The notes beneath the pieces are model-generated. The model searched no databases and had not been told where the DNA came from. It saw nothing but the letters and a program-made list of their open reading frames with translations. Position numbers and translations under genes: made by a program. This document shows positions 17,841-27,449 of a DNA stretch of 64,000 bases, piece after piece (within the stretch, counting starts at the first letter, position 1; each line of letters opens with the position of its first letter). The DNA comes from Clostridiales bacterium (GTDB taxonomy: Bacteria > Bacillota > Clostridia > Oscillospirales > Oscillospiraceae). The stretch lies in the NCBI GenBank assembly GCA_902362775.1, contig CABIXV010000004.1, positions 82,351-146,350 on the forward strand, written 5' to 3'.

Positions 17841-19382
17841 TTAAGCGGCAGTGCCATCAGGAACTTCCACCTGGTCGTCAGGGGACATCAGCTGGAACAT
17901 ATCCAGGACGGTGGCGTCCGCGGGGGGCTGGGTGCTGGGCTTGGCGCTTGTGGACTGATAAGCGCCGTCCATTTCCATGTGCATAGAAACCTCGCTAGAG
18001 AGAATTCCGGGCAGCGTAGAGATAGAAGGATCTTCCCCAGTGGGGAGAGAGGAGGACTGAGTCAGGTCAATGGACATCTCCATTTTACTGTTCCGCATGG
18101 AGACGCCAATCTCCATCTCGCCGAAGGAGGGGTCAACGGCAGTCAACTCCATTGCGTATCCGTTGACTCTGGAGCCGGTGGTATACAGAGTGAAGGTGCC
18201 AGTGACACCGTCCTCCGCTAAAAATTGGTTCACATAGGAGGAACCGGACCGCTTAAAATGGCTGTCGCCACAGATGGAGTTATACAGGTCCAGGTAGTCA
18301 GAGGTGGTAAGATAGCTGGTCAAAGGAGCGGTCCGCAGGACGGTTTCCAACTGCTCAGTAAAGCTGGCGTCCAGGCTGGCGTTGGACAGAGCCAGCAGGT
18401 CAGCATAAGTGAAGCCGGTGAGAGCGGCGCTCTGGTCGTAAAAGGACTTCATATCCAGCTTGTACCAGGTATCGTCCGAGGCACCCTCCCCAAGGATAAA
18501 TTGGTTCAGGGCGGCGCAGTTGAGATAGAGGGCCCCCTGTTCCATATCACCCCGCATAGCGAAGTCAATGGTAAGGGGGAAGGGGAGCTCACCGGTGCTG
18601 TCCAACAGCTCCGTGGCGTCTACCCCATTGAGAGAGGCGGCGTAATCCAGTACCATCTGAGTATCGAACTGGAAGGCGGTGGACCCGGCGATAATCATGT
18701 CATAATCTCCGTCGGCAAGGAACTGGATATCCATATCCTGCTCGCCGTCGGAGGTGGAAACAGAGATGTCCATGGCGTATTCGCCGCCGACCTTCTGGTT
18801 CTTCTGGGCAAAGGTCCGGCTGTAATCTAGGTATTTGTCCATCAGCTCATAGGTTTCTGTGTTGGCCGCCAGGATGGCGTCCACGTTGTCAATGATGACG
18901 GTACCGTTGGAGCCGTCCCAGCCTACATTGTAGCCCAAGGCGTCAGCGATCAGCCCGACAGGAACATAAGTGCGGTCCGTGGCGGGATCTACATAGGGGG
19001 CTACATCCATAGGGATATTCTGCCCATCTGGCGCTTCCTCTGTGTACAAGGTGATGGAGGGTTCTCCGATGGTCAGGCTGATGCGCTGTCCATCCCTGCT
19101 GGCGGTGACGGTGCCAGTAGAGCCGTCCCATGTGATGCCGGTATAGCCCAGTGCCTCAAAGGTGGCCGCGAAGGGCAGGAAGGAGCGGTCACTCTTCAAC
19201 TTGGGTACCGCGTCAGGGAAGGTAAGAGACTCCCCGTTGACCAGAACATAGAAGTCGCCCTGGCGGGTAGAAACGGTGTCGGGGAACGTCTGGAGAATGT
19301 CAGGTTCAGCGGCAAAAGCGGGGGCGCTTACTGCTAGCGCCAAAAACGCGGCGCAGAGTAAGGGACGAAACAGTTTTTTCAT
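17841..19382 (-). CDS. secreted protein with copper-amine-oxidase-like stalk domain
   Basis: 513 residues from ATG 19382 (AAAGGAG box, 8 nt spacing; the TTG at 19400 overlaps that box). A cleavable signal peptide (MKKLFRPLLCAAFLALAVSA, ending AFA) is followed by two Cu_amine_oxidN1-type repeats (about residues 40-155: FLPFAATFEALGY, then YVPVGLIADALGYNVGWDGS). The repeat is a common clostridial wall-associated module with no copper chemistry of its own. The remaining 350 residues form an acidic beta-rich domain without recognised motif. Likely extracellular; role unknown. Confidence 0.8.
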   Translation of the reverse strand: MKKLFRPLLCAAFLALAVSAPAFAAEPDILQTFPDTVSTRQGDFYVLVNGESLTFPDAVPKLKSDRSFLPFAATFEALGYTGITWDGSTGTVTASRDGQRISLTIGEPSITLYTEEAPDGQNIPMDVAPYVDPATDRTYVPVGLIADALGYNVGWDGSNGTVIIDNVDAILAANTETYELMDKYLDYSRTFAQKNQKVGGEYAMDISVSTSDGEQDMDIQFLADGDYDMIIAGSTAFQFDTQMVLDYAASLNGVDATELLDSTGELPFPLTIDFAMRGDMEQGALYLNCAALNQFILGEGASDDTWYKLDMKSFYDQSAALTGFTYADLLALSNASLDASFTEQLETVLRTAPLTSYLTTSDYLDLYNSICGDSHFKRSGSSYVNQFLAEDGVTGTFTLYTTGSRVNGYAMELTAVDPSFGEMEIGVSMRNSKMEMSIDLTQSSSLPTGEDPSISTLPGILSSEVSMHMEMDGAYQSTSAKPSTQPPADATVLDMFQLMSPDDQVEVPDGTAA

Positions 19383-19454
19383 TTTTAAATCTCCTTTCAA
19401 ATAGTGAATTTTCGCAACAAACGATAGAAAAAAGCAAACAGCTATCTAAAATAA

Positions 19455-19482
19455 ATTATACCATGATAAGCGAAAGAATCAA
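19455..19482 (-). promoter_or_regulatory. promoter of the stalk-domain protein gene
   Basis: Minus strand: TTGATT (19482-19477), 16-nt spacer, TATAAT (19460-19455). Confidence 0.65.
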
Positions 19483-19527
19483 TCAAAAAATAATTATAAA
19501 AATGAATGCTCTTTTTCTCCGCGACCC

Positions 19528-19556
19528 TTGCAAACAGAGGCGCTATCATATATAAT
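19528..19556 (+). promoter_or_regulatory. promoter of leuS
   Basis: TTGCAA (19528-19533), 17-nt spacer, TATAAT (19551-19556). The leader to the start codon is only about 50 nt, too short for a T-box. Confidence 0.8.
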
Positions 19557-19611
19557 ATTACGGAATCGTTTTAACTTTAGGCCAAAACCCGGCTAAGAAA
19601 TACAGGAGAGC

Positions 19612-22044
19612 GTGATAACTTTGAAGTACGATTTTACCGAGATCGAGAAAAAGTGGCAGACCAAGTGGAAGGACGAAAAGACCTTTGCCTGCCAGACTGG
19701 CGATACCACCAAGCCTAAGTTCTATGGCCTGGTTGAGTTCCCCTATCCCTCTGGCAACGGGCTGCATGTGGGACATGCCCGACCCTACACCGCCATGGAC
19801 GTAATAGCCCGGAAAAAGCGGATGGACGGCTACAACGTGCTGTTCCCCATCGGCTTTGACGCCTTCGGCTTGCCGACTGAGAACTACGCCATTAAGAACC
19901 ACATTCACCCCGCTAAGGTGACGAAGGACAATATCGCCAACTTCACCAAGCAGCTGCATATGTTGGGCTACTCCTTTGATTGGGACCGGGTGGTGGACAC
20001 CACCGACCCCAGCTACTATAAGTGGACCCAGTGGATCTTTCTCCAGCTCTACAAGCACGGCCTGGCCTATAAAACCACTATGCCGGTAAACTGGTGCACC
20101 TCCTGCAAGTGCGTGCTGGCTAACGAGGAGGTGGTGGAAGGCGTCTGTGAGCGGTGCGGTTCGCCTGTCATCCGCAAGGAGAAGAGCCAGTGGATGCTGA
20201 AGATCACCGCCTACGCCCAGCGGCTCATCGACGACCTGGACGATCTGGACTTCATCGAGCGGGTGAAGATCCAGCAGAAGAACTGGATCGGCCGCTCCAC
20301 CGGCGCCGAGGTTACCTTTAAGGCTACCACCGGGGACGACATCGTAGTGTATACCACCCGCCCGGATACCCTGTTTGGCGCCACCTATATGGTCCTCTCG
20401 CCGGAGCACGAGCTGGTGAAGAAGTGGATGCCCCTGCTGGCCAACGCCCAGGAGGTCCAGGACTATCAGAAGGCCGCCGCTTCCAAGTCCGACCTGGAGC
20501 GCACCGAGCTGAACAAGGAGAAGACTGGCGTCAAGCTGGACGGCGTGCGGGGCATAAACCCGGTCAACGGCAGGGAGATCCCCATTTTCATCTCCGACTA
20601 CGTCCTGGCCACCTACGGAACCGGCGCCATCATGGCCGTTCCTGCCCACGACGACCGGGACTGGGAGTTTGCCAAGAAGTTCGGCTGTGAGATCATCGAG
20701 GTGGTGTCCGGCGGCGAGGACGTGCAGAAGGCCGCCTTTACCGCCAAGGATGAGACCGGCATCTTGGTCAACTCCGACTTCCTCAATGGCCTGACTGTGA
20801 AGGATGCCATCCCTGTTATCACCAAGTGGCTGGAGGACAAGGGCATCGGCCATGCCCAGGTGAACTACAAGCTGCGGGACTGGGTGTTCTCCCGCCAGCG
20901 GTACTGGGGCGAGCCCATCCCCATGGTTTGGTGTGACAAGTGCGGCTGGCAGCCCATCCCCGAAGACCAGCTGCCTCTGCTCCTGCCCGAAGTGGAGAGC
21001 TATGAGCCTACCGACGACGGCGAAAGCCCCATCAGCAAGATGACCGACTGGGTGAACACTACCTGTCCCTGCTGCGGCGGCCCCGCCAAACGGGAGACCG
21101 ACACCATGCCCCAGTGGGCGGGTTCCAGTTGGTACTTCCTGCGGTATATGGACCCCCACAACGATAAGGCATTAGCCTCCAAGGAGGCACTGGACTACTG
21201 GTCCCCGGTGGACTGGTACAACGGCGGTATGGAGCACACCACTCTCCACCTGCTGTACAGCCGCTTTTGGCACAAGTTCCTCTATGACATCGGCGTTTTG
21301 CCCACCAAGGAGCCCTATCAGAAGCGCACCTCCCACGGCATGATTTTGGGCGAGGGGGGCGAGAAAATGTCCAAGTCCCGGGGCAACGTGGTCAATCCCA
21401 ACGACATCATTGATATGTACGGCGCTGACACCATGCGTACCTATATCATGTTCATCGGCGACTTCGAGAAGGCCGCCGCTTGGTCCGCCAATGCGGTGAA
21501 GGGGTGCAAGCGTTTCCTGGACCGGGTGTGGAACCTGGCTACCGAGCAGGAGCATGTGGGAGATGCGTATTCCCAGGCCAACGAGCTGGCGGTCCACAAG
21601 GCGATCAAGAAGGTGTCCGAGGACATCGAGGCCATGAAGTTCAATACCGCTATCGCGGCTCTCATGTCGCTGGTCAACGACTTTTACGCCAACGGTGCCA
21701 GCCGGGGCGACATGAAGGCACTGCTGCTGATGCTGTCCCCCTTCGCCCCACATATGTGCGAGGAGCTGTGGGAGATGGCGGGCTACGGGGGCCAGGTATG
21801 TCTCCAGCCCTGGCCCGTGTATGACGAGAGCAAGACCGTCACCGCCACCGTTCAAATGGCCGTCCAGGTCAGCGGAAAGGTGAAGGCCAACATCGTAGTG
21901 TCCGCCGACGCCTCTGACGAGGACATTGTGGCGGCCGCCCTGGCTGAACCTAAGATTGTCAAGCTGGCCGAGGGTATGACTTTGGTAAAGAGTATTGTGG
22001 TCAAGGGCAAATTGGTTAGTCTGATTTTTAAGCCCCAGGCTTGA
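19612..22044 (+). CDS. leuS: leucyl-tRNA synthetase
   Basis: 810 residues, bacterial-type LeuRS, class I. The HIGH motif is HVGH at residues 52-55, preceded by [14 protein letters not shown] is near residue 585 (KMSKSRGN). The zinc domain (CTSCKCVL, then CERCGSPV) and the CP1 editing domain ([14 protein letters not shown]) are both present, so mischarged tRNA editing should be intact. The start is uncertain: GTG 19612 is only 3 nt from AGGAG, while TTG 19621 is 12 nt from it and gives the more usual N-terminus. Monocistronic with its own promoter. Confidence 0.96.
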   Translation: MITLKYDFTEIEKKWQTKWKDEKTFACQTGDTTKPKFYGLVEFPYPSGNGLHVGHARPYTAMDVIARKKRMDGYNVLFPIGFDAFGLPTENYAIKNHIHPAKVTKDNIANFTKQLHMLGYSFDWDRVVDTTDPSYYKWTQWIFLQLYKHGLAYKTTMPVNWCTSCKCVLANEEVVEGVCERCGSPVIRKEKSQWMLKITAYAQRLIDDLDDLDFIERVKIQQKNWIGRSTGAEVTFKATTGDDIVVYTTRPDTLFGATYMVLSPEHELVKKWMPLLANAQEVQDYQKAAASKSDLERTELNKEKTGVKLDGVRGINPVNGREIPIFISDYVLATYGTGAIMAVPAHDDRDWEFAKKFGCEIIEVVSGGEDVQKAAFTAKDETGILVNSDFLNGLTVKDAIPVITKWLEDKGIGHAQVNYKLRDWVFSRQRYWGEPIPMVWCDKCGWQPIPEDQLPLLLPEVESYEPTDDGESPISKMTDWVNTTCPCCGGPAKRETDTMPQWAGSSWYFLRYMDPHNDKALASKEALDYWSPVDWYNGGMEHTTLHLLYSRFWHKFLYDIGVLPTKEPYQKRTSHGMILGEGGEKMSKSRGNVVNPNDIIDMYGADTMRTYIMFIGDFEKAAAWSANAVKGCKRFLDRVWNLATEQEHVGDAYSQANELAVHKAIKKVSEDIEAMKFNTAIAALMSLVNDFYANGASRGDMKALLLMLSPFAPHMCEELWEMAGYGGQVCLQPWPVYDESKTVTATVQMAVQVSGKVKANIVVSADASDEDIVAAALAEPKIVKLAEGMTLVKSIVVKGKLVSLIFKPQA

Positions 22045-22091
22045 CCATCCTGCTATGGTCAAAAGGTTTACAGCCCGTTCATAATTGGCCC

Positions 22092-22120
22092 TTGACATCT
22101 GGCCGTGGAACGAATATAAT
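22092..22120 (+). promoter_or_regulatory. promoter of rpsU
   Basis: TTGACA (22092-22097), 17-nt spacer, TATAAT (22115-22120): a consensus sigma-A promoter, fitting a ribosomal protein gene. Confidence 0.85.
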
Positions 22121-22196
22121 ACTACTGTTAAAGCCATAAAAATGGCCCTTACGCGAGCAGGGGACGCCCCGCCGCGCCGGAGGGAGGGAAATATAA

Positions 22197-22379
22197 ATGT
22201 CGGAAGTCCGTGTGAGAGAGAATGAATCTCTGGAGAGCGCCCTGAAGCGCTTTAAGCGTAGCTGTGCCAAGTCTGGCGTGCTGGCCGAGGTTCGTAAGCG
22301 CGAGCACTACGAGAGCCCCAGCGTCAAGCGCCGCAAGAAGTCTGAGGCCGCCCGTAAGAATCGCAAGAAGTTCTATTAA
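22197..22379 (+). CDS. rpsU: 30S ribosomal protein S21
   Basis: 60 residues, very basic. The family pattern [18 protein letters not shown] and the Lys/Arg-rich tail ending in ARKNRKKFY are present. S21 binds near the 3' end of 16S rRNA and helps initiation. It is strongly expressed by the look of its consensus promoter, has GGAGGG upstream, and is followed at once by an intrinsic terminator. Confidence 0.96.
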   Translation: MSEVRVRENESLESALKRFKRSCAKSGVLAEVRKREHYESPSVKRRKKSEAARKNRKKFY

Positions 22380-22388
22380 GCAGTTAAA

Positions 22389-22417
22389 CCGCCGCAGTAT
22401 TTACTGCGGCGGTTTTT
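22389..22417 (+). terminator. terminator after rpsU
   Basis: Stem CCGCCGCAGT/ACTGCGGCGG with an ATTT loop and a run of five T. Starts 9 nt after the stop. Confidence 0.9.
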
Positions 22418-22569
22418 ATTGCAGCCCGAAAACTCCCGTCTGTGCCGGGGGAATCATGATTCAGAGCGGTGTGGGAATATGGAAGGGTATGTGACTCTCT
22501 CCATTTTATGTGGGACAGGACATCTGGAGTAGGACAGACAAAAAAGTTGAAAAAAGTTTGAATTTTGCG

Positions 22570-22598
22570 TTGACAAACCAACGCCTTTCTGGTAAGAT
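22570..22598 (+). promoter_or_regulatory. promoter of the tRNA-Ala pair
   Basis: TTGACA (22570-22575), 17-nt spacer, TAAGAT (22593-22598), 47 nt before the first tRNA. Confidence 0.75.
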
Positions 22599-22644
22599 AT
22601 CACTTGCGCTGAACAGGGCCACCTGACCTGTAAGGCTTTTATTT

Positions 22645-22720
<76 letters not shown>

Positions 22721-22760
22721 CTTACAACTCAATATTGGTAGACAAGCAGTTCTCCTATAC

Positions 22761-22837
<77 letters not shown>

Positions 22838-22942
22838 GAAAAGCAAGGGGAAACTGCGTGCGGAAAGCCTTGGGACCGTAAGGTTCCAGGGCTTTTCTGC
22901 GCTTTCTGGCAGGAATACTGTGAACCCCTGCGAGATTGCCCG

Positions 22943-22962
22943 TACCAGAACGATACCAGAAT
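22943..22962 (+). repeat. candidate integrase arm-type site, left
   Basis: TACCAGAA-CG-ATACCAGAAT. The same pair of half sites occurs near the right end at 29684-29704 with a 3-nt gap. Placement just inside both ends fits arm-type sites of a tyrosine integrase. Confidence 0.55.
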
Positions 22963-23034
22963 AAAGAACAGATATGCTGTCACGGGAGGATAACGGAGAG
23001 GACAGCCTATCATCTATCATAAACTGCTCCCTTG

Positions 23035-23057
23035 AATTCTGGTAGTATACCAGAATT
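23035..23057. repeat. palindrome built from the arm-site half, integrase 3' flank
   Basis: AATTCTGGTA-n3-TACCAGAATT: the ATACCAGAAT half site in inverted orientation, 35 nt from the integrase stop codon. It may be a third integrase or excisionase contact, or a terminator. Confidence 0.5.
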
Positions 23058-23091
23058 TTATAAGGGAAAACACAGTGAATTTTCTACGTTA

Positions 23092-24195
23092 TCAGCGTGA
23101 GATTCCAAAGGTCTTACTGAATTTTTCGGCGGCGGCCCGCCGGGATTCTTCTTGTACGTGCAGGTAGTGCTGGGTCATTTCAATGTCGGCGTGGCCCACC
23201 ATGCTCTGAATGGTTTCCATGTCCACGCCCAGGGCTTGCAGTTGGGACACATAGGTGTGGCGGCAACTGTGGGGCGTCAGCATACGGACGCCTGGAATGC
23301 GGAGCAAGGCATTTCGGTATTTATCCCGGAAGTGGCTGGGATTGACAGGCTGGCCGGGGATCGGGCTGTCCCACACGAATTTCCCGGCCTGTTCCCGGAG
23401 GAACACAGCGCAGGGCCGCACGCTGGGCGGCACAGGCACATCCCGGACGCTGTTGGCGGTTTTGGGAGGGCCGATATGGGGCCTCCCCTTGACCATGTTC
23501 ACCGCCTGCCTGATGTGGATACAGGAGCCGTCAGGCTCGATGTGCTGGGGTTCCAGGGCAAGGACTTCCTGTGTCCGCATACCCGTTGCCAGCATGAGGC
23601 GGATGGTATGGCCCACCTTGTTGTCCGGCAGCTGCTCCATTAAAATCTTGACTTCCTCCTGGGTGAACGCCTCTTTCCGCTTTACCGGCTTGTGGGCTTT
23701 CATTTTCTCCGCAAAGCGGACGGGATTTTTGCGGATGAGGTCGTTGGCCTCCGCCTTGTGCATGATCTGGTACAACATCCCCCGGCATTTGGTCAGGTAG
23801 GAATCAGACTTCCCATCGGCCCGGAGGCCCTTTAGGAACTGCTTCACGTCCAGAGGCTTGATACTGCCCAATTTGCGGGGGCCGAAAGCCCCGACCAGGA
23901 TTTTCAGCGTGTAGCCGTAACTCTCATAGGTAGTGGGGGAAACGGAATCCCTGTACCCCTCATACCACTTTTGCGCCCACTCCTGGAAGGTCAGGTTTGG
24001 GTCTATGTAGAGCCCGGCGGCGGTGTCCCGCTTGTACGCCTCCGCCTTGTCCTTGGCCTCCTTTTGGGTCTTGCCGTAGAAACTCTTGTAGCGGCGCCTG
24101 CCGTCCTCCTGGTAGCCCACCATCATCGTACACTCCCACAGGCCGTTGGGCCGCTTACGAAGCGTCCCTTCCCCATTGGAGCGTTTTCCTGGCAT
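23092..24195 (-). CDS. int: tyrosine-type site-specific integrase
   Basis: 367 residues. N-terminal arm-DNA-binding domain (RSNGEGTLRKRPNGLWECTM), a SAM-like core-binding domain (about residues 65-165) and the C-terminal catalytic domain. Catalytic residues are visible as Arg in TGMRTQEV, Lys in PPKTANSVR, HxxR in HSCRHTYVS, His in GHADIEMT and Tyr in HYLHVQ. It lies next to attL and reads toward it, the standard arrangement. It should cut within the 46-bp tRNA-Ala repeat. GGAGGG precedes ATG 24195. Confidence 0.95.
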   Translation of the reverse strand: MPGKRSNGEGTLRKRPNGLWECTMMVGYQEDGRRRYKSFYGKTQKEAKDKAEAYKRDTAAGLYIDPNLTFQEWAQKWYEGYRDSVSPTTYESYGYTLKILVGAFGPRKLGSIKPLDVKQFLKGLRADGKSDSYLTKCRGMLYQIMHKAEANDLIRKNPVRFAEKMKAHKPVKRKEAFTQEEVKILMEQLPDNKVGHTIRLMLATGMRTQEVLALEPQHIEPDGSCIHIRQAVNMVKGRPHIGPPKTANSVRDVPVPPSVRPCAVFLREQAGKFVWDSPIPGQPVNPSHFRDKYRNALLRIPGVRMLTPHSCRHTYVSQLQALGVDMETIQSMVGHADIEMTQHYLHVQEESRRAAAEKFSKTFGISR

Positions 24196-24219
24196 AGACT
24201 GCCCTCCTTCATTACAAAT

Positions 24220-25071
24220 TTACTGCCCTTCCCGCAGTTTTCGCTCCTTCACCCTCTTTCTGGTCATTTTGGAGTTATAAGCACCCCGACAGCGGGGAGA
24301 ACAGTATTCCGCGCGCAAGTCCTCCGCGATAAAAAACTTCCCACAGTGCTTGCACTGTCGGACGGCCTTGCCCTCCCCGGAAACAAGGAAGGCGTGGGCC
24401 AGATTGATACAGGACATCAGATCGAACACCTGGGCATTCAGCCTGGGTGTTTTTTCATGCTCATAGTGTATTATCCATTCAGAATTGCGGAGAGAGAAGT
24501 CTCCACGCTCCGCCCCCTCCAGGAAACGGAGATAGAGGTCTAACAACAGGATCGCCAGAGTACAGACAGGCAGGGAGCCCTTGGACTGGCAGCTGCGTTT
24601 CATCAGCTCATATTCAATCAAATATTTTGTGTCCTCCTCCCAGTCCGGGTTATGGCGGTGGCTCATAAGCCGGGAGGCGTACCGGGCCGGATAGTCAGCA
24701 TAGGCCATAGACTGCACCTCCCAGGCCGGGAGGCCGTACCTCTCCACAAAGGCCATGAGCGCGTCCAGGACAGGCCGGGATTCGTCGGGGTGCTTTGCAA
24801 AGAAATCCCCGTGGAGCCAGAATCCAGCGTCCCGGAGGGGGAGCATATCATTGGTTATGGCATACTCAAAGAAACTGTCACAGGCGGCTACCTGTTCCCC
24901 AGCCCGCACCACGTCCAGAAGAAGGGCCTCCATATCCGCAAAGGGGTCATAGCGGCGGGCTGCTTTCAAATCCTCTGGGATGATATACAAAAAGCCCTGG
25001 TACTCGGACAGCGTGTAGTGCTGGCACCTGGGGACAGCCCCCTGGAAGCGTATAAAATTCAAGGCTGGCAT
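24220..25071 (-). CDS. DUF6076-like protein with C-terminal zinc-finger motif
   Basis: 283 residues. The N-terminal 200 residues are helical and unrecognised. The C-terminus has a CKHCGKFF ... YCSPRC four-cysteine motif followed by a basic tail (RKRVKERKL), suggesting nucleic-acid binding. I associate it with DUF6076, common in integrative elements of gut Clostridia, with moderate certainty. It is 24 nt upstream of the integrase on the same strand, so probably cotranscribed, and divergent from the excisionase-mob operon. A regulatory or recombination-accessory role is inference. Confidence 0.65.
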   Translation of the reverse strand: MPALNFIRFQGAVPRCQHYTLSEYQGFLYIIPEDLKAARRYDPFADMEALLLDVVRAGEQVAACDSFFEYAITNDMLPLRDAGFWLHGDFFAKHPDESRPVLDALMAFVERYGLPAWEVQSMAYADYPARYASRLMSHRHNPDWEEDTKYLIEYELMKRSCQSKGSLPVCTLAILLLDLYLRFLEGAERGDFSLRNSEWIIHYEHEKTPRLNAQVFDLMSCINLAHAFLVSGEGKAVRQCKHCGKFFIAEDLRAEYCSPRCRGAYNSKMTRKRVKERKLREGQ

Positions 25072-25109
25072 TTTATTTGCCCTCTTTCGTTATAGGAATT
25101 ATGGAAACT

Positions 25110-25231
25110 ATATCACGAATATACCGTAACACAAATATAGCAGTTTGTCAAAAAATATTCTGTCAAATCTTGGGGAACGATTCCGCTTGACTAGAAAAAG
25201 AGCGTGATATAATATAATTGCATCATATCAC
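25110..25231. promoter_or_regulatory. divergent control region of the element with ATATCAC repeats
   Basis: Plus-strand promoter TTGACT (25187-25192), 17 nt, TAATAT (25210-25215). An inverted repeat GTGATAT (25204-25210) / ATATCAC (25225-25231) straddles the -10, and another ATATCAC is at 25110-25116. It sits between the integrase-side and mobilisation-side operons and may be the element's switch; the protein that binds is unknown. Confidence 0.5.
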
Positions 25232-25297
25232 TTCACAGAAGAAAGAAGGAAAGAGCATAGGAGTGAATGAAACACTATCACGGAAGGAGAATCCAAA

Positions 25298-25615
25298 ATG
25301 ACTGTAAACTGCAAGAGCCTGGATGAACTGCCCGCTATGCTGACAGCGGCGGAACTGGCCGGCGCCCTGGGTATCTCCAGAGCGGGAGCCTATACCCTGA
25401 TTCACAGGAAGGACTTTCCAACCCTGCAAATCGGGAAGCGGCTCATGGTGCCAAAGGACAAACTGCTGGCCTGGATAGACCGGCAGACAGCCGGGGACGA
25501 GGGACGGGGGGTGAAGTGCGTGAGAGATGTTAGCAAGCACTGGATTTGTGCGACAAATCCGCTTGGGCAGGGGTGTCCCCCTGCAACCCCCGGCGGAGAG
25601 GAGGAGCGGCGGTGA
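25298..25615 (+). CDS. excisionase-like helix-turn-helix protein
   Basis: 105 residues. Residues 10-65 form a winged MerR/excisionase domain of the 'helix-turn-helix domain, excisionase family' type (LTAAELAGALGISRAGAYTL, then FPTLQIGKRLMVPKDKLLAW). The C-terminal 40 residues are poor in structure. AAGGAG lies 8 nt before the ATG. The stop overlaps the mobC start as GTGA, giving translational coupling. It is probably the recombination directionality factor and possibly also a regulator of the mob operon. Confidence 0.8.
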   Translation: MTVNCKSLDELPAMLTAAELAGALGISRAGAYTLIHRKDFPTLQIGKRLMVPKDKLLAWIDRQTAGDEGRGVKCVRDVSKHWICATNPLGQGCPPATPGGEEERR

Positions 25616-25935
25616 GCAAGACAGAGCGGATTGCCCTGCGCCTGTCCCCGGAGGAACTTGCAAATTTGGAACAGGCCGCCGCCCTGTCCGGCATGAGCAG
25701 ATCCAACTACCTCCGAATGCTCATTCGTGGGTATCTGCCCAGGCGGACCCCGCCGGAGCCGTTCCAGGAGGCCATAAAGGAACTGCGGGACATCAGCGGG
25801 AACATGGCCCAAATCGCCGGGACAGCCCAGGTACAGGGGGCTATAGACGCGCAGAAGTATTCCACCACAGTACAACGCCTGTTTGCTGAAATCCTGACCC
25901 TGGAACGGGCGGCCATGCTCCCGGAAAAAATCTGA
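25612..25935 (+). CDS. mobC: relaxosome accessory protein, MobC-type
   Basis: 107 residues from GTG 25612 (AGGAGG, 7 nt spacing). The ribbon-helix-helix N-terminus (RIALRLSPEELANLEQAA, then MSRSNYLRMLIRG) followed by a helical C-terminus (FQEAIKELRDISGNMAQIA) is the MobC layout. MobC opens DNA at oriT and guides the relaxase. Its stop TGA overlaps the relaxase ATG by one base. Confidence 0.85.
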   Translation: MSKTERIALRLSPEELANLEQAAALSGMSRSNYLRMLIRGYLPRRTPPEPFQEAIKELRDISGNMAQIAGTAQVQGAIDAQKYSTTVQRLFAEILTLERAAMLPEKI

Positions 25936-27278
25936 TGGCGACCACCGCCATTTGGAAGGTCAAGGGCAATCTGGGCCGGGTGGTGGGCTATGCCGCCAAC
26001 CCGGATAAGACGGAAAACCCAGCCTTTACCGCCCAGGACTTGCAGGGCCTCCGGGACGTGATGGACTACGCCACTCAGGACTACAAGACGGAGCGGCAGC
26101 ACTATGTCAGTGGGGTCAACTGTGCCCCGGAAATCGCCAGGGATGAAATGCAGATGGTGAAACAGCAGTACGGCAAGGAGGGCGGGATTATCGCCTACCA
26201 CGGCTACCAGTCCTTCGCTCCCGGCGAGATCACGCCGGAGCAGGCCCATAAGATCGGCGTGGAACTGGCCCGGAGACTGTGGGGGGACAGGTTTCAAGTG
26301 GTGGTAGCCACCCACCTGGACCGTGAGCAAATCCACAACCATTTTGTGCTGAACTCCGTTTCCTTCGTGGACGGGAAGAAGTACAACGACTGCAAAGCCA
26401 CCTATGCCCTCATGCGGCAGACCTCCGACCAGCTTTGCCGGGAGCACGGCCTGTCCGTGATAAAAAAACCGGAACAGGGCCGCACCATGAGCAGGGACAC
26501 CTGGGAGGCGGAGCAGAAAGGCAGGCCCACATGGTACGGGCAAATACGGCAGGATGTGGATTCCTGCATTACCCGTTCCTTCCTGTTTGAACACTTTATC
26601 GCCAATCTGAAAAAGCAGGGATATGAGGTCAAGACAGGGAAATACATAGCGGTGAGGCCGCCGGGCCGGGAGCGGTTTGTGCGTCTGAAAACCCTGGGGG
26701 ACAACTACACGGAGGAAGCCATTCGCCAGCGTATCCGTGACCATGAGCGGACGCCCCTCTATCACCGCCCTCCACCGCCGCCAAGAAAGTATTACAAGGT
26801 CAGAGGGAAACCCAGGAAACTGACAGGCTTTCGGGCTTTGTACTACCACTACCTGTATCTGCTGGGCAAACTGCGAAAGCCCACAGCCCCACCAAAGAAA
26901 CGGCGGTATAACATGGCGGAGGTCATCAAACTGGAACGCTATGTGGAACAGGCCAAACTGCTGATGAAGTACAAGGTGGACACCTGGGATCAGTTTTACA
27001 CACTGGCTGGGGCAATACAGGGGGAGATAGACGCGCTTGCAGACCAGAGGAAGGAGCTCTACCGCCAAAAGCGGCGAGATCCTCAAATCGAAACCCTCTC
27101 TCTCCGCATTCAATCCATCAATCAATCCATCCAAACGTACAGGCGGGAGTTACGGGTCTGCGCCCGGATAGAAGCAGAGGCCCCCGGTATTCCAACCAAA
27201 ATCCATGGCTTAACGCCAGCCCAGGAGAAGGAGCTAAAGCCTCCAGCACACCACCGCACCCGGACACGCCAGCGGTAA
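25935..27278 (+). CDS. MOBP-type relaxase/mobilization nuclease
   Basis: 447 residues. The VirD2-like nuclease domain fills the first 200 residues; the metal-binding three-His motif is in VVATHLDREQIHNHF, and the N-terminal segment holds candidate catalytic tyrosines (VVGYAANPD, DYATQDYKTE). A Lys/Arg/Pro-rich middle (about 270-325) and a coiled-coil C-terminus follow. It should nick oriT of the element and lead the strand into a helper's secretion channel. ATG 25935 overlaps the mobC stop (TGATG). Confidence 0.9.
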   Translation: MATTAIWKVKGNLGRVVGYAANPDKTENPAFTAQDLQGLRDVMDYATQDYKTERQHYVSGVNCAPEIARDEMQMVKQQYGKEGGIIAYHGYQSFAPGEITPEQAHKIGVELARRLWGDRFQVVVATHLDREQIHNHFVLNSVSFVDGKKYNDCKATYALMRQTSDQLCREHGLSVIKKPEQGRTMSRDTWEAEQKGRPTWYGQIRQDVDSCITRSFLFEHFIANLKKQGYEVKTGKYIAVRPPGRERFVRLKTLGDNYTEEAIRQRIRDHERTPLYHRPPPPPRKYYKVRGKPRKLTGFRALYYHYLYLLGKLRKPTAPPKKRRYNMAEVIKLERYVEQAKLLMKYKVDTWDQFYTLAGAIQGEIDALADQRKELYRQKRRDPQIETLSLRIQSINQSIQTYRRELRVCARIEAEAPGIPTKIHGLTPAQEKELKPPAHHRTRTRQR

Positions 27279-27322
27279 GTGTGTTTGCCCCCGTGGGAGG
27301 GTACTCTGCCGCTCCAGCCCCC

Positions 27323-27376
27323 GTCAAGGCTAAAGTGAACCGGCCCGCCCCCAAAGGGGGCTGGCCGGGCCTTGAC
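27323..27376. repeat. compound stem-loop after the relaxase
   Basis: Outer arms GTCAAGGC (27323-27330) and GCCTTGAC (27369-27376) enclose a GC-rich inner hairpin CCGGCCCGCCCCC-AAA-GGGGGC with a matching GGCCGG arm. No U-tract follows. Confidence 0.6.
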
Positions 27377-27420
27377 AGGCGCCGGGCGGCGGAGTGAAAG
27401 TAACCAAGGGCAAACACCCA

Positions 27421-27449
27421 GAGAACGCCGGGCAAAGCCCGGCGTTCTC
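27421..27449. terminator. perfect hairpin at the GC/AT boundary of the element
   Basis: GAGAACGCCGGGC-AAA-GCCCGGCGTTCTC. A strong stem without a long U-tract; terminator of the mob operon or origin structure. Confidence 0.5.

Noticed and set aside
19400..19611. T-box leader for leuS
   Set aside because: A consensus promoter at 19528-19556 leaves only about 50 nt of leader and there is no T-box sequence.
19558..21159. 533-codon minus-strand frame opposite leuS
   Set aside because: Complement of a complete LeuRS; Val/His/Gly-rich composition without motifs.
22861..22898. Strong terminator directly after tRNA-Ala copy 2
   Set aside because: The stem (GAAAGCC... with GGCTTTTC) is interrupted and the T-tract is broken; it may act weakly but I would not annotate it as a clear terminator.
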